Assembly: GCF_964355755.1 (NCBI RefSeq)
Contig: NC_092672.1
Coordinates: 14,134,501 to 14,194,500 of the forward strand
Source: Antedon mediterranea
Lineage: Eukaryota; Echinodermata; Crinoidea; Comatulida; Antedonidae
Length of the DNA: 60,000 nucleotides
Direction: 5' to 3'
Part shown: positions 46,486-56,189 of the stretch, piece after piece
Layout of the letters: every line of letters begins with the position of its first letter
Position numbering within the stretch: position 1 is the first letter of the stretch
Translations under genes and position numbers: made by a program
The notes under the pieces: generated by a model
Database searches by the model: none
What the model saw: the letters and a program-made list of their open reading frames with translations, nothing else
Told to the model about the DNA's origin: nothing

Positions 46486-49400
46486 CTAACTGCCGAACAA
46501 CCGACACGACTGGGGTATAAATAGATACGATATAAAATTCAGTTTCCGCTGCTTTTCGCTTGTTCTGTCGATGCTTTCTGTTATCTTCATACAAGATGGG
46601 TCAGGCGTTCCCATGGTGCTGTAAGTCAGTGTTTGAGGTGGACGCCTATTTCGGATTGGCCGGTCTTCTGCTTCCTCTACTACACTACCAGTATTGGAAA
46701 TTCTGTTCTCATTTTCCTGTAGTTGATCAACTAATTCATCCTCATTCGACCTGTCATCAGCGAAACATTGCTGTTCATCCATGTTTGGTGCCAGATCCTG
46801 AATTTGCGGTACGTCAGTTTCATCGACAAACTGTAGTCGGGGTGGTATAAATGCAGTTGCATTCGGATCTAAAATCGCTGATGTATCACTTGAAGAATCT
46901 GTTTCATTTACCCTGTTATCCAATGTCGGTTCAATTTGGCCTACACTATCCCATCTATCCTCGTCATCGCCATCTGTCAGCTCGCTATCTGTCATAGTGT
47001 GTTGTGCATTCTGTGTCTTCGGCATGCATTTCATTTTGGTTGATGTTGGTTTAGGTTGTAGTCGCTCTTCTGACGGTAAAGAATCACAAGGTAGAAGATG
47101 ATTTCGGTGTAGTGTACGAGTCCGGCCAACTCCACATTCGGGTTTTACGATATATACTGGTAAATCCCCTTGCTGTCGTACTACCTTAAAGATATCATTT
47201 TCCCAATAATTTTGCAACTTTCCAGGACCACCTGGTTGTGCCAGTTTCCTTACTAATACGCGATCTCCTGGGTGTAAAGTAATGGCGTGGGCTTTCCGAT
47301 TGTACCGTTGCTTGCTGTTCTCACTTGTTATTCCTGCCCGTTCTCTGACAATCTGGTATGCTTCCTTCATCTGCCGTTTCCATGCTTGCACATACTGTGG
47401 AGTAGTTTTCTCTGGACCCGATCGCGACAAGTTGAAAAGTATATCAACAGGTAATCTTGGCTGTCTTCCGAATAAAAGAAAATGAGGAGAGAAACCCGTC
47501 GTGTCATGCTTGGTTGCATTATAAGCATGTACAAGTTTGGTCAAATGGTTCTTCCAATCCGGTTTCTGGTCATCCTCCAGTGTTCTGAGCATGGAGAGTA
47601 ACGTTCTGTTAAACCGCTCCACTTGCCCATTTCCCTGTGGATGATATGGTGTTGTTCTGGAATGTTCCACACCTGAATATTTCTGGAGGTAGTAAAACAA
47701 ACTATTCTCAAATTCCCGTCCTTGGTCATGATGTAGGCGTTTAGGAAACCCAAACTTTAAACAAAAATCATTAAATATTTTGTCGGCTGCGGTTTTTCCA
47801 GACTTATTTGTAGTTGGGTAGGCCACTGCGAATCTGGTAAAGTGGTCCATAACCACTAGGATATACTCATACCCGCCCTTACTACGCTCTAGGTGAAGGA
47901 AGTCAATAGAGACCAGCTCAAATGGTTCAGTTGTACTTATTGGTCTTAATGGAGCTTTGTCATTTCTCACCGGCTTCTTCTTCTTAATACAGGAGCAACG
48001 CTTGGTGATGTAGTCCTCAATGTCTTTTTGCATTTTTGGCCAATAAAATCTGTCCCGTGCCATTTGAAGTACTCTCTCTACGCCCAAATGACCCATGTTG
48101 TCATGCAGCTCCGTTAGCACTCTAGAAATTAGTTGTTGCGGTAGAACTAGCTGTGACCGATCCGATGTTTCTCGTCGAAGATTTCCGTTGTCATCTAGTC
48201 TCAACTTTTTCCACTGTCGTAGTAATAGGTTGGTTTTAAGTGATAACTTCGTTCTTTCATTTTTAGTTGGCGGTCGGTTTCTTTCGACAAATGGTATTAC
48301 CGCTAAAATTGTATCATCCATACGCTGTTCTTGGAGGATATCTGCGGGGCAAAATATCGAGGAATGTTTGGTCACAGGTGTTACTGGTTCATTATCGGTT
48401 GGGTTTGCTGAAACTCCAGAAAGTAGCGTCACTTGGCCGGATTGCAGTGCAAACACTCCGTTTGACATAGCTTTGATAGTATCCGTTGATATACATGAAA
48501 TACATTCTTTGATGTAGCGGTCGATATCAAGAGGTATCCTCGACAGAACGTCAGCATCAATATTAGATTTACCCGGCCTGTATTTAATGTCAAAGTGAAA
48601 ATCGGCAAGTTCTGCCACCCATCGATGACCTGTGGCATTCAGTTTCGCCGATGTCAGAACGTAGGTCAGCGGGTTGTTGTCTGTATAAACCGTGAATGAC
48701 GGTGCATGGTACAAGTAGTCACGGAAATGTTCAGTCACTGCCCATTTCAAAGCCAAAAATTCTAGTTTACCGGAGTGTAAGTGGTAATTCTTCTCTGAGG
48801 GACTTAGAGATCGGGAACCATACCCAATAACTCGCATTTTTCCGTTTTGCCTTTGATAAAGTACTGCTCCAAGACCATCCATCGAGGCATCTGTATGTAA
48901 CACAAATGGTGAACAAAAATCTGGATAAGCTAATATGGGTTCACTCACTAATTCATCGATGAATTTATCCAATATGCTTTGGTGATTTCTTGTCCATTCA
49001 ATAGGGGTTTTTGATGATGTTTGACCTTTTATCTTCTTTGACGATGTTTGTGACGTGGGTAAATCTTTCTTCAGAAGGTCAAAAATGGGTTTCGCCCTTT
49101 TTGAGAAATCTTTTATATAACGTCGGTAGTAACCAATCAGTCCCAGTACTTTCCTCACATCGCCAACTGTCCTTTGTGTCTTTTGTTTTAATGACGTCAT
49201 GGCAACAATGTCTTTGGTGTCTGGTCGATACCCCTCTGCGGATACTACCTTCCCTAGGTACCGCACTTCTTTCCGAAAGAGGCTACACTTTTCAGGTTTG
49301 ACTTTTACACCGTGCTGTCGGAATCGTTGCAGAACTTTTCGAATGTTCTCCACTTGTTCATGAAAATTTTGACTGTAGATCAGGACATCATCCAAGTACA

Positions 49401-51009
49401 CCTCACAGATTCGATGATTAATGTCCTCTAGTACTGTTCCCATAAACCTTTGGTATACCGCAGGTGCGTTTTTCAAACCAAATGGAATCCTGTTCCATTG
49501 AAATAATCCCCATGGAGTCACAAAAGCGGTTAGGGGTTGGCTATTGGGAGATATGAATCCTTGATGATAGGCTTTTCCCTGATCCAAAGTTGAGAACCAC
49601 TTTTGTCCACTGAGGCCATCGAGTACATCTTGCATTCTTGGTATCGGATACCTATCGGGTACAGTCTTTAAATTAAGTCCACGGAAATCACAACACAATC
49701 TAAGGCTGCCGTCCTTTTTTCGGACACATACTACTGGAGATGAATATGAAGACTGTGACTTCTTGATCCACCCCTTGCTTAAAAGTTCATGAATGTACTG
49801 TTTTACCTCTTCATACAACGGTCGAGGGATTGAAGTATATGATTTCTGTACAGGGATATTGTCAGTAAGTTGTAAGCTCATTTGTAATTCAGGGGAGCAC
49901 CCAATATCAAAGTCTCCCTTTGAGAAAGTAGCTGACTCCTCGCGTAGCATTTGTTTGGCTACCGTCTGTTGTTCCGAGGTAAGGTGGTCTAGACTCACAG
50001 GCGGGTCCCATAATTCGTCCGTACCGCCTTCCGAGGTTGTAGCTCCTACTGTAACTTTGGTGGTTGGATTTTGAGAGTCGCCTTTTTTCTTGCTATACTC
50101 CGTTCTTGATTGTGTAGGTAACAATACGCTTTGTATTCCTTCCACATGTCCAACGGTTATTCTCCGTCTCAGCATAATTTCGTTTGGTGTTGGGTTATGC
50201 GCATACAGTCTACAGGAATTTCCTTGTATTTCAACAACAGTATCGTACATTTCTAGTCCAATTGATAGAAGATTTTCAACGCTCGGTTCAAACATAGCCA
50301 TAACTTTATCTTTTGTTCCCATATAGGCTCGGCATTTTATTGAAACTGTCTCTCCTTTCCTGATGACAACATCGTTTCCGTCGAACGTAACAGTGCCCAT
50401 AGTGCCAGTGTTTTCCTTGACCAAATTTATTAAACAGTCTACCTTCTTATTATGAAACTTTGGAAACGCTTTTATGGCATTCGGATGTAGTCGAGCCGGA
50501 CCCATTATTATATGTTCCACAACGTTGTAACCGATTATTGGTTCACTTAGATTTGTTTTAGTAACTAGAAAAGGAACTCTGACCTGCTGTGTGGATTTTC
50601 CATCCAACGATAATTCAACAAACACCTCAGTCCATCCGTCGAATGGAAGATTCGTTCCATCGGCTGTACTTAGCTCAAGGTTTGTATCATCCAGTAGTTC
50701 CTTTAGGTCTCTCAGTTGCTGGTTTGGAAAATGTGTCTTTAACCAGGTCGTCGGCAACAATGAAACTTGTGCTCCGGTGTCCCAGAGAACCTTACAATTT
50801 ACATCATTTAATTTACAATTTACGATACACTTTCGGCCAACCAGTTTGACAAGTCTTTGATGGTGAACAGGATTAATATGTCCTATTTGATTTATGTATC
50901 CTGGCAAACTATTTACATAAGGGGACTTTTCGGTAGAATTGATCACGCCTCGTCCCGTCTGGGTGATCACTGCTCGTTTCCCGCCTGATTTCTGCGTTGG
51001 GATCGACAA
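46486..51009 (-). CDS. pol: Gypsy Pol polyprotein: protease, RT, RNase H, integrase (about 1500 aa)
   Basis: The frame is open from 51009 to 46486 and is -1 relative to gag; it lacks a clear start of its own, so the frameshift is probably the entry. Numbering from 51009: aspartic protease LWDTGAQVSLLP (77-80 active site). Reverse transcriptase about 395-590 with FGLKNAPAVYQRF and YLDDVLIYS (538-541). RNase H about 695-820 with HTDAS (Asp707), Glu750 and YTDNN (Asp777). Integrase zinc site His969, His974, Cys1005, Cys1007, and core Asp1036, Asp1095, Glu1131 (VSIDF, HHDQG, GQVERFN). An acidic C-terminal extension of about 200 residues follows. All catalytic motifs are intact and no stops are seen. 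Confidence 0.93.
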   Translation of the reverse strand: MSIPTQKSGGKRAVITQTGRGVINSTEKSPYVNSLPGYINQIGHINPVHHQRLVKLVGRKCIVNCKLNDVNCKVLWDTGAQVSLLPTTWLKTHFPNQQLRDLKELLDDTNLELSTADGTNLPFDGWTEVFVELSLDGKSTQQVRVPFLVTKTNLSEPIIGYNVVEHIIMGPARLHPNAIKAFPKFHNKKVDCLINLVKENTGTMGTVTFDGNDVVIRKGETVSIKCRAYMGTKDKVMAMFEPSVENLLSIGLEMYDTVVEIQGNSCRLYAHNPTPNEIMLRRRITVGHVEGIQSVLLPTQSRTEYSKKKGDSQNPTTKVTVGATTSEGGTDELWDPPVSLDHLTSEQQTVAKQMLREESATFSKGDFDIGCSPELQMSLQLTDNIPVQKSYTSIPRPLYEEVKQYIHELLSKGWIKKSQSSYSSPVVCVRKKDGSLRLCCDFRGLNLKTVPDRYPIPRMQDVLDGLSGQKWFSTLDQGKAYHQGFISPNSQPLTAFVTPWGLFQWNRIPFGLKNAPAVYQRFMGTVLEDINHRICEVYLDDVLIYSQNFHEQVENIRKVLQRFRQHGVKVKPEKCSLFRKEVRYLGKVVSAEGYRPDTKDIVAMTSLKQKTQRTVGDVRKVLGLIGYYRRYIKDFSKRAKPIFDLLKKDLPTSQTSSKKIKGQTSSKTPIEWTRNHQSILDKFIDELVSEPILAYPDFCSPFVLHTDASMDGLGAVLYQRQNGKMRVIGYGSRSLSPSEKNYHLHSGKLEFLALKWAVTEHFRDYLYHAPSFTVYTDNNPLTYVLTSAKLNATGHRWVAELADFHFDIKYRPGKSNIDADVLSRIPLDIDRYIKECISCISTDTIKAMSNGVFALQSGQVTLLSGVSANPTDNEPVTPVTKHSSIFCPADILQEQRMDDTILAVIPFVERNRPPTKNERTKLSLKTNLLLRQWKKLRLDDNGNLRRETSDRSQLVLPQQLISRVLTELHDNMGHLGVERVLQMARDRFYWPKMQKDIEDYITKRCSCIKKKKPVRNDKAPLRPISTTEPFELVSIDFLHLERSKGGYEYILVVMDHFTRFAVAYPTTNKSGKTAADKIFNDFCLKFGFPKRLHHDQGREFENSLFYYLQKYSGVEHSRTTPYHPQGNGQVERFNRTLLSMLRTLEDDQKPDWKNHLTKLVHAYNATKHDTTGFSPHFLLFGRQPRLPVDILFNLSRSGPEKTTPQYVQAWKRQMKEAYQIVRERAGITSENSKQRYNRKAHAITLHPGDRVLVRKLAQPGGPGKLQNYWENDIFKVVRQQGDLPVYIVKPECGVGRTRTLHRNHLLPCDSLPSEERLQPKPTSTKMKCMPKTQNAQHTMTDSELTDGDDEDRWDSVGQIEPTLDNRVNETDSSSDTSAILDPNATAFIPPRLQFVDETDVPQIQDLAPNMDEQQCFADDRSNEDELVDQLQENENRISNTGSVVEEAEDRPIRNRRPPQTLTYSTMGTPDPSCMKITESIDRTSEKQRKLNFISYLFIPQSCRLFGS

Positions 51010-51455
51010 CCACGAGCAAAATGTTCACTGCTTCCACACTTGAAACAGTGATTGCATCTGGTACCACGTGTGCGACATCCATCACATGCCCGAACTGCAG
51101 GCCGGTTTCCGTGGTTGTTGTTCTGGGTCGTGGCTTGTTGTTGACCAATTACACCCACTTCTTGTCGAATTTGATTTAATCCGGCCTGTAACATGTCCCT
51201 CATCTCGTGAGTGAATAGTTCAAAACGTTTGTTTTCATTTTGCTTTTCACAACCTGATCCCTTTCTCAAAGATTCATCCACATCCACTTTGCAAACTTTA
51301 GTCCTTCCTGCTTTGAGTTTAGCCAAACGTTCCTGGTAATTGTTTACCGCTATATTAAGCGCATCCATTACTTCCTCATCCTCAGCACCATTATCGTCCT
51401 GATTCTCAACCGGATTGACGTCACCTTCCACATTCTGTTCCTCTCTTTCAGCCAT
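50967..51455 (-). CDS. gag: Short Gag-like protein with a CCHC zinc knuckle (162 aa)
   Basis: The ORF begins 33 nt inside the 5' LTR, with ATG in the good context AACTATGG. Residues about 1-30 are acidic. The middle is helical and charged. The end carries CDGCRTRGTRCNHCFKCG followed by SSEHFARGC, that is, a C-x2-C-x4-H-x4-C knuckle preceded by extra CxxC pairs, and a basic tail. A normal Gypsy Gag is several hundred residues with matrix and capsid regions. No room for a full capsid is seen here. It overlaps pol and ends just after a slippery heptamer. Confidence 0.75.
   Translation of the reverse strand: MAEREEQNVEGDVNPVENQDDNGAEDEEVMDALNIAVNNYQERLAKLKAGRTKVCKVDVDESLRKGSGCEKQNENKRFELFTHEMRDMLQAGLNQIRQEVGVIGQQQATTQNNNHGNRPAVRACDGCRTRGTRCNHCFKCGSSEHFARGCRSQRRNQAGNEQ
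50976..50982 (-). promoter_or_regulatory. GGGAAAC -1 ribosomal frameshift site (gag to pol)
   Basis: The heptamer reads G GGA AAC in the gag frame (X XXY YYZ) and lies four codons before the end of gag: GAG, CAG and the stop TGA follow it. Slipping back one base enters the open pol frame exactly (GGG AAA CGA). About six bases downstream two TGATCA palindromes enclose CCCAGACGGG, which could form a stimulating stem. Confidence 0.7.
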
Positions 51456-51465
51456 AGTTTCAGAT

Positions 51466-51485
51466 GAATCCGGGCAGTGCCTCCA
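51466..51485 (-). other. Primer-binding site of the Gypsy element
   Basis: On the - strand, three bases after the LTR, the sequence reads TGGAGGCACTGCCCGG and then ATTC. Its complement has the layout of a tRNA 3' end: T-arm GAATCCGGG, acceptor CAGTGCC, discriminator U, CCA. U73 and this acceptor arm suggest tRNA-Thr, but that identity is inference. Confidence 0.7.
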
Positions 51486-51488
51486 AAA

Positions 51489-52314
51489 TGTTACCCCTGG
51501 TCAATGAGTACAGGGATGTTTTCCGTCGTTGAGAGATCTAAGAATAGTAATACACAATAAATGATGACAAGGATTTTATAGATGTTACACTCATATGTGG
51601 CAAATCTTTAATGGACCTCTTATCATCAAACATAGTAAGCTTAAAACTACAGTACATCTGCTACTGTATTTCATAACTCTAAAAATACTAACGATGAAGC
51701 ATTATCTCTCAACTAAGGTCGTGTTAAATAAGTAATAAACCTGTAACACTTTTTCACCTTCCTATTATACCAAGGTGAACATCAATACAGTATAAATAAT
51801 ACATGACTTGTACTTGTGTCTATACCAAATATAACTCTCAAAGTCACTATGATCAAGTTATACTTCATACGTAACCTATAAAATAACACAATGATACTCT
51901 TATCTTAGTTGTCATAGTAACCATGCTGAATCCAAGGACGTTCCCTCCTGGAAAGAATGTTAACCTTGGCTTACCCTCTCATTATACGGTGTAGAACCGC
52001 AACTGTAACCATATTGTATGAACAACATATCTATCCTAAGGGTAATATCTATCATCCTGAACAATAACTACATTATGGAAATTATCTCTATAATACAAAA
52101 TAATACAGAGAATAATATATTACTTTATAGTAATTGACACAATGAAACTTTACGTACCTAAGAATAGTAATACACAATAAATGATGACAAGGATTTTATA
52201 GATGTTACACTCATATGTGGCAAATCTTTAATGACCTCATGCCACCTATGCCCACCCTGTCACCTTGTGTACTTGGACTATTCCAAATTAGTCCGGGGGT
52301 TTATGGGCGTCACA
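51489..52314 (-). repeat. 5' LTR of the Gypsy element
   Basis: 826 bp with TG...CA ends in the element's orientation. It reads the same as the copy at 45525 throughout the parts I compared. It contains a 76-bp internal direct repeat (51538-51613 and 52158-52233). Confidence 0.93.
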
Positions 52315-52654
52315 TATATTTACATTTATATGGATCAATTACAAATTATAACAGGCAACATGTACGTTATACATAAACGTCAGATAAGCCGTTGATTTCA
52401 TCGCCCAAAAAACGTGCCAATATTTGTTATAACGTAAAAGATATCCCAACTATCCACTAAAGAGAGAGTTTATTAATTTACAATATTCTGTCACCGAAAA
52501 AAATATGATATACATTAAATTTTTTTAATGATAGGCCTACTTCCAGACGGTGACAAATTAAGAGTCTTGACTATACATCGTACCGTTTTTTAATGTCCGT
52601 TTAAAAATAGCAGAGAAATGCAGTTTGTTTTAATAGGCCTGAAGATATAGGCCT
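52315..52654 (+). repeat. Satellite monomer, right part (after the Gypsy element)
   Basis: It resumes the monomer with ATATGGATCAATTACAAATT and ends before the next AATATGCAGTTTGTCC landmark. Confidence 0.85.
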
Positions 52655-53276
52655 AATATGCAGTTTGTCCACTAGAGAGAGTTTTTTGACGGGCCTAAGT
52701 TCTTTTTTTAACTAAATAATTTGTCTGGTTGTGATCGTGTATTTGAGCTTGGATGGGGAGGGGGAGTTAGTTCATGTTTGGTCGATATGTTGAACGGAGG
52801 GTGCGGGAGGCGGGGGTATGATGTGAAGGGATAAGCCTACATACACCGTGTGTAACTGAATTGTCCGCCAGAGAGATTTAAAGGGCATCTTTACATAAAT
52901 TTGTATTTAGTACATTTCTATGGATCAATTACAAATTATAGCAACAGGTACGTTCTATATAAACATCAGATAAGCCGTTGAATTCATCGCCTAAAAACGT
53001 GCCAATATTTGTTATAACGTAAAAGATAGCCCAACTGTCCACTAGAGAGAGAGTTTATTGAATTACAATATTCTGTCTGTCATCGAAAAATATATGATAT
53101 AGGCCTACATTTCATTTTTTTAATGTAATATTTCCAGACGGTGACAAATTATGTCTTGACTATACATCGTACCGTTTTTGAATGTCCGTTTAAAAATAGC
53201 AGAGAAATGCAGTTTGTTTTAATATAAATAAGGCCTAATATGCAGTTTGTCCACCAGAGGGAGTTTTTGGACCTAA

Positions 53277-53455
53277 AGCTTGGTTCCCACTAGAACGTAA
53301 CGCAATGACGCAAACGCAACGCAAGCGTTTTAACCAATGACAAGCGAAGTTATAGAAAGTTAGCAATCACAAGCGAATAAGCCATCGCTTGTGATTGGTC
53401 AATTCACTTGCGTTGCGTTACGTCCTTGCGTTGCGTCGCTAGTGGGAACCACGCT
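53277..53455. mobile_element. Foldback MITE, Harbinger-like, in the satellite (copy 1)
   Basis: Inverted ends AGCTTGGTTCCCACTAG and CTAGTGGGAACCACGCT, with GC-rich ACGCAACGCAAGCG repeats inside and TAA at 53274-53276 and 53456-53458. The sister repeat without the element (near 52700) reads CCTAAGTTC, an empty site that confirms a 3-bp TAA duplication. Confidence 0.85.
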
Positions 53456-53539
53456 TAAGTTCTTTTTAACTAAATAATTTGTCTGGGTGTTCGTGTATTT
53501 GAGCAAAGGGGGAGGGAGTTCATGTTTTGTCGATATGTT

Positions 53540-53560
53540 GATCGGGGGGGGGGGGTGGGG
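53540..53560 (+). other. Poly-G run in the satellite
   Basis: A run of more than ten G (also near 54870, 55410 and 45375). It is capable of forming G-quadruplex structures in principle. Confidence 0.5.
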
Positions 53561-54602
53561 TATGGTGTTTAATTACATTAAATGTACTAAATACAAATTT
53601 ATGTAAAGATGCCCTTAAACTCCCTCTGGCGGACAATTCGGTTACACAAGGTGTAGGCCTATCCCTATACATAAATTGTATATGAATCAATTACAAATTA
53701 TAGCAACAGGTACGTTCTATATAAACATCAAATAAGCCGTTGATTTCATCTCCCAAAAACGTGCCAATATTTGGAGTTGGGGGAGGTATAGTGTGAAGGG
53801 ATAGGCCTACATTTGGCGATATTCTGTCACAGAAAAAAATATGATATACATTTAATTTTAAAATGTGATACTTCTAGACTGAAACAAGTCTTGACTATAC
53901 ACATACACATCGTACCGTATTTGAATGTCCGTTTAAAAATAGCAGAGAAATGCAGTTTGTTTTAATATAGATATAGGCCTAATATGCAGTTTGTCCACCA
54001 GAGAGAGTTTTTTGACGGGCCTAAGTTCTTTTTTTAACTAAATAATTTGTCTGGTTGTGATCGTGTATTTGAGCTTGGATGGGGAGGGGGAGTTAGTTCA
54101 TGTTTGGTCGATATGTTGAACGGAGGGTGCGGGAGGCGGGGGTATGATGTGAAGGGATAAGCCTACCTACACCGTGTGTAACTGAATTGTCCGCCAGAGA
54201 GATTTAAAGGGCATCTTTACATAAATTTGTATTTAGTACATTTATGTGGATCAATTACAAATTATAGCAACAGGTACGTTCTATATAAACATCAGATAAG
54301 CCGTTGAATTCATCGCCTAAAAACGTGCCAATATTTGTTATAACGTAAAAGATAGCCCAACTGTCCACTAGAGAGAGAGTTTATTGAATTACAATATTCT
54401 GTCTGTCATCGAAAAATATATGATATAGGCCTACATTTCATTTTTTTAATGTAATATTTCCAGACGGTGACAAATTATGTCTTGACTATACATCGTACCG
54501 TTTTTGAATGTCCGTTTAAAAATAGCAGAGAAATGCAGTTTGTTTTAATATAAATAAGGCCTAATATGCAGTTTGTCCACCAGAGGGAGTTTTTGGACCT
54601 AA

Positions 54603-54781
54603 AGCTTGGTTCCCATTAGAACGTAACGCAATGACGTAAACGCAACGCAAGCGTTTTAACCAATGACAAGCGAAGTTATAGAAAGTTAGCAATCACAAGC
54701 GAATAAGCCATCGCTTGTGATTGGTCAATTCACTTGCGTTGCGTTACGTCCTTGCGTTGCGTCGCTAGTGGGAACCACGCT
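54603..54781. mobile_element. Foldback MITE, Harbinger-like, in the satellite (copy 2)
   Basis: Nearly identical to the element 1326 bp upstream. It was copied along with the satellite's higher-order unit rather than inserted anew, since it sits at the same position with the same TAA flanks. Confidence 0.85.
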
Positions 54782-55307
54782 TAAGTTCTTTTTAACTAAA
54801 TAATTTGTCTGGGTGTTCGTGTATTTGAGCAAAGGGGGAGGGAGTTCATGTTTTGTCGATATGTTGATCGGGGGGGGGGGGGTGGGGTATGGTGTTTAAT
54901 TACATTAAATGTACTAAATACAAATTTATGTAAAGATGCCCTTAAACTCCCTCTGGCGGACAATTCGGTTACACAAGGTGTAGGCCTATCCCTATACATA
55001 AATTGTATATGAATCAATTACAAATTATAGCAACAGGTACGTTCTATATAAACATCAAATAAGCCGTTGATTTCATCTCCCAAAAACGTGCCAATATTTG
55101 AAGTTGGGGGAGGTATAGTGTGAAGGGATAGGCCTACATTTGGCGATATTCTGTCACCGAAAAAAATATGATATACATTTAATTTTAAAATGTGATACTT
55201 CTAGACTGAAACAAGTCTTGACTATACACATACACATCGTACCGTATTTGAATGTCCGTTTAAAAATAGCAGAGAAATGCAGTTTGTTTTAATATAGATA
55301 TAGGCCT

Positions 55308-56165
55308 AATATGCAGTTTGTCCACCAGAGGGAGTTTTTGGACCTACAACGTTCTTTTTTAACTAAATAATTTGTCTAGGTGTGATCGTGTATTTGAGCT
55401 TGGATGGGGAGGGCGGGGGGGGGTTCATGTTTGGCCGATAATATGTTGAACGGAGGGGGTGGGAGGGGGTGGATGGTGTGTAGAGATAGGCCTACACCGT
55501 GTGTAACTGAAGTGTCCGCCAGAGAGAGCTTTTAAGTGCATCTTAATTTACATTTAGTACATTTATATGGATCAATTACAAATTATAGCAACAGGTACGT
55601 TCTATATAAACATCAGATAAGCCGTTGATTTCATCGCCCAAAAACGTTCCAATATTTGTTACAACGGTAAAGATAGCCAAACTGTACACTAGAGAGAGAG
55701 TTTATTGAATTACGATATTCTGTCACCAAAAAAAATTTGATTTACATTTAATTTTGTTAATGTGATACTTCCAGACTGAGATAAATTATGAGTCTTGACT
55801 ACATCGTACCCTTTTTTAATGTCCGTTTAAAAATAGCAGAGAAATACAGTTTCTTTTAATATAGCTATAGGCCTAATATGCAGTTTGTCTACCAGAGTGA
55901 GTTTTTAGACCTACGCTCTTTTTTAACTAAATAATTTGTCTGGGTGTGATCGTGTATTTGAGCATGGATGGGGAGGGGGAGAGAGTTCATGTTTGGTCAA
56001 TATGTTGAACGGAGGGGGAGGGGTATGGTGTGAAGGGATAAGCCTACACCTTGTGTAACCGAATTGTCCGCCAGAGAGAGTTTAAGGGCATCTTTACATA
56101 AATTTGTATTTAGTACATTTATATGAATCAATTACAACATAGCAACAGGTACGTTCTATATAAAC
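55308..56165 (+). repeat. Satellite monomer of 567 bp and a partial one
   Basis: The landmark AATATGCAGTTTGTC recurs at 55308 and 55875. These copies lack the MITE and are the most diverged of the array. Confidence 0.87.
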
Positions 56166-56189
56166 ATCAGATAAGCCGTTGATGTAATC

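Larger units (their letters stand above)
45525..52314 (-). mobile_element. Complete Gypsy-type LTR retrotransposon (6790 bp)
   Basis: Two 826-bp LTRs (45525-46350 and 51489-52314) start TGTTACC and end GTCACA. They are flanked by the 4-bp repeat TATA (45521-45524 and 52315-52318). Transcription runs on the - strand: 5' LTR, primer-binding site at 51485, Gag-like ORF, pol ORF, polypurine tract at 46362, 3' LTR. Pol domain order is protease, reverse transcriptase, RNase H, integrase. That order, rather than integrase first, places it in the Ty3/Gypsy group. It interrupts a ~570-bp satellite monomer. Both ORFs are uninterrupted, so it may still be mobile. Confidence 0.95.
52655..55307 (+). repeat. 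Two 1326-bp higher-order satellite units
   Basis: Units 52655-53980 and 53981-55307 are almost identical, differing by a few bases and one G in a poly-G run. Each holds two monomers starting AATATGCAGTTTGTCCAC: one of 582 bp, and one of 744 bp that includes the 179-bp MITE. An inverted patch (e.g. 53568-53665) replaces part of the second monomer. Confidence 0.9.

Noticed and set aside
46560-50860. Several + strand ORFs of 60-140 codons inside the Gypsy element
   Set aside because: They lie antisense to the intact pol gene and have no recognisable motifs.
52655-55340. CTCF-like sites (CCACCAGAGGGAG) in the satellite
   Set aside because: The match lacks the GGC core needed for a confident CTCF motif, and its recurrence follows from the tandem repeat.
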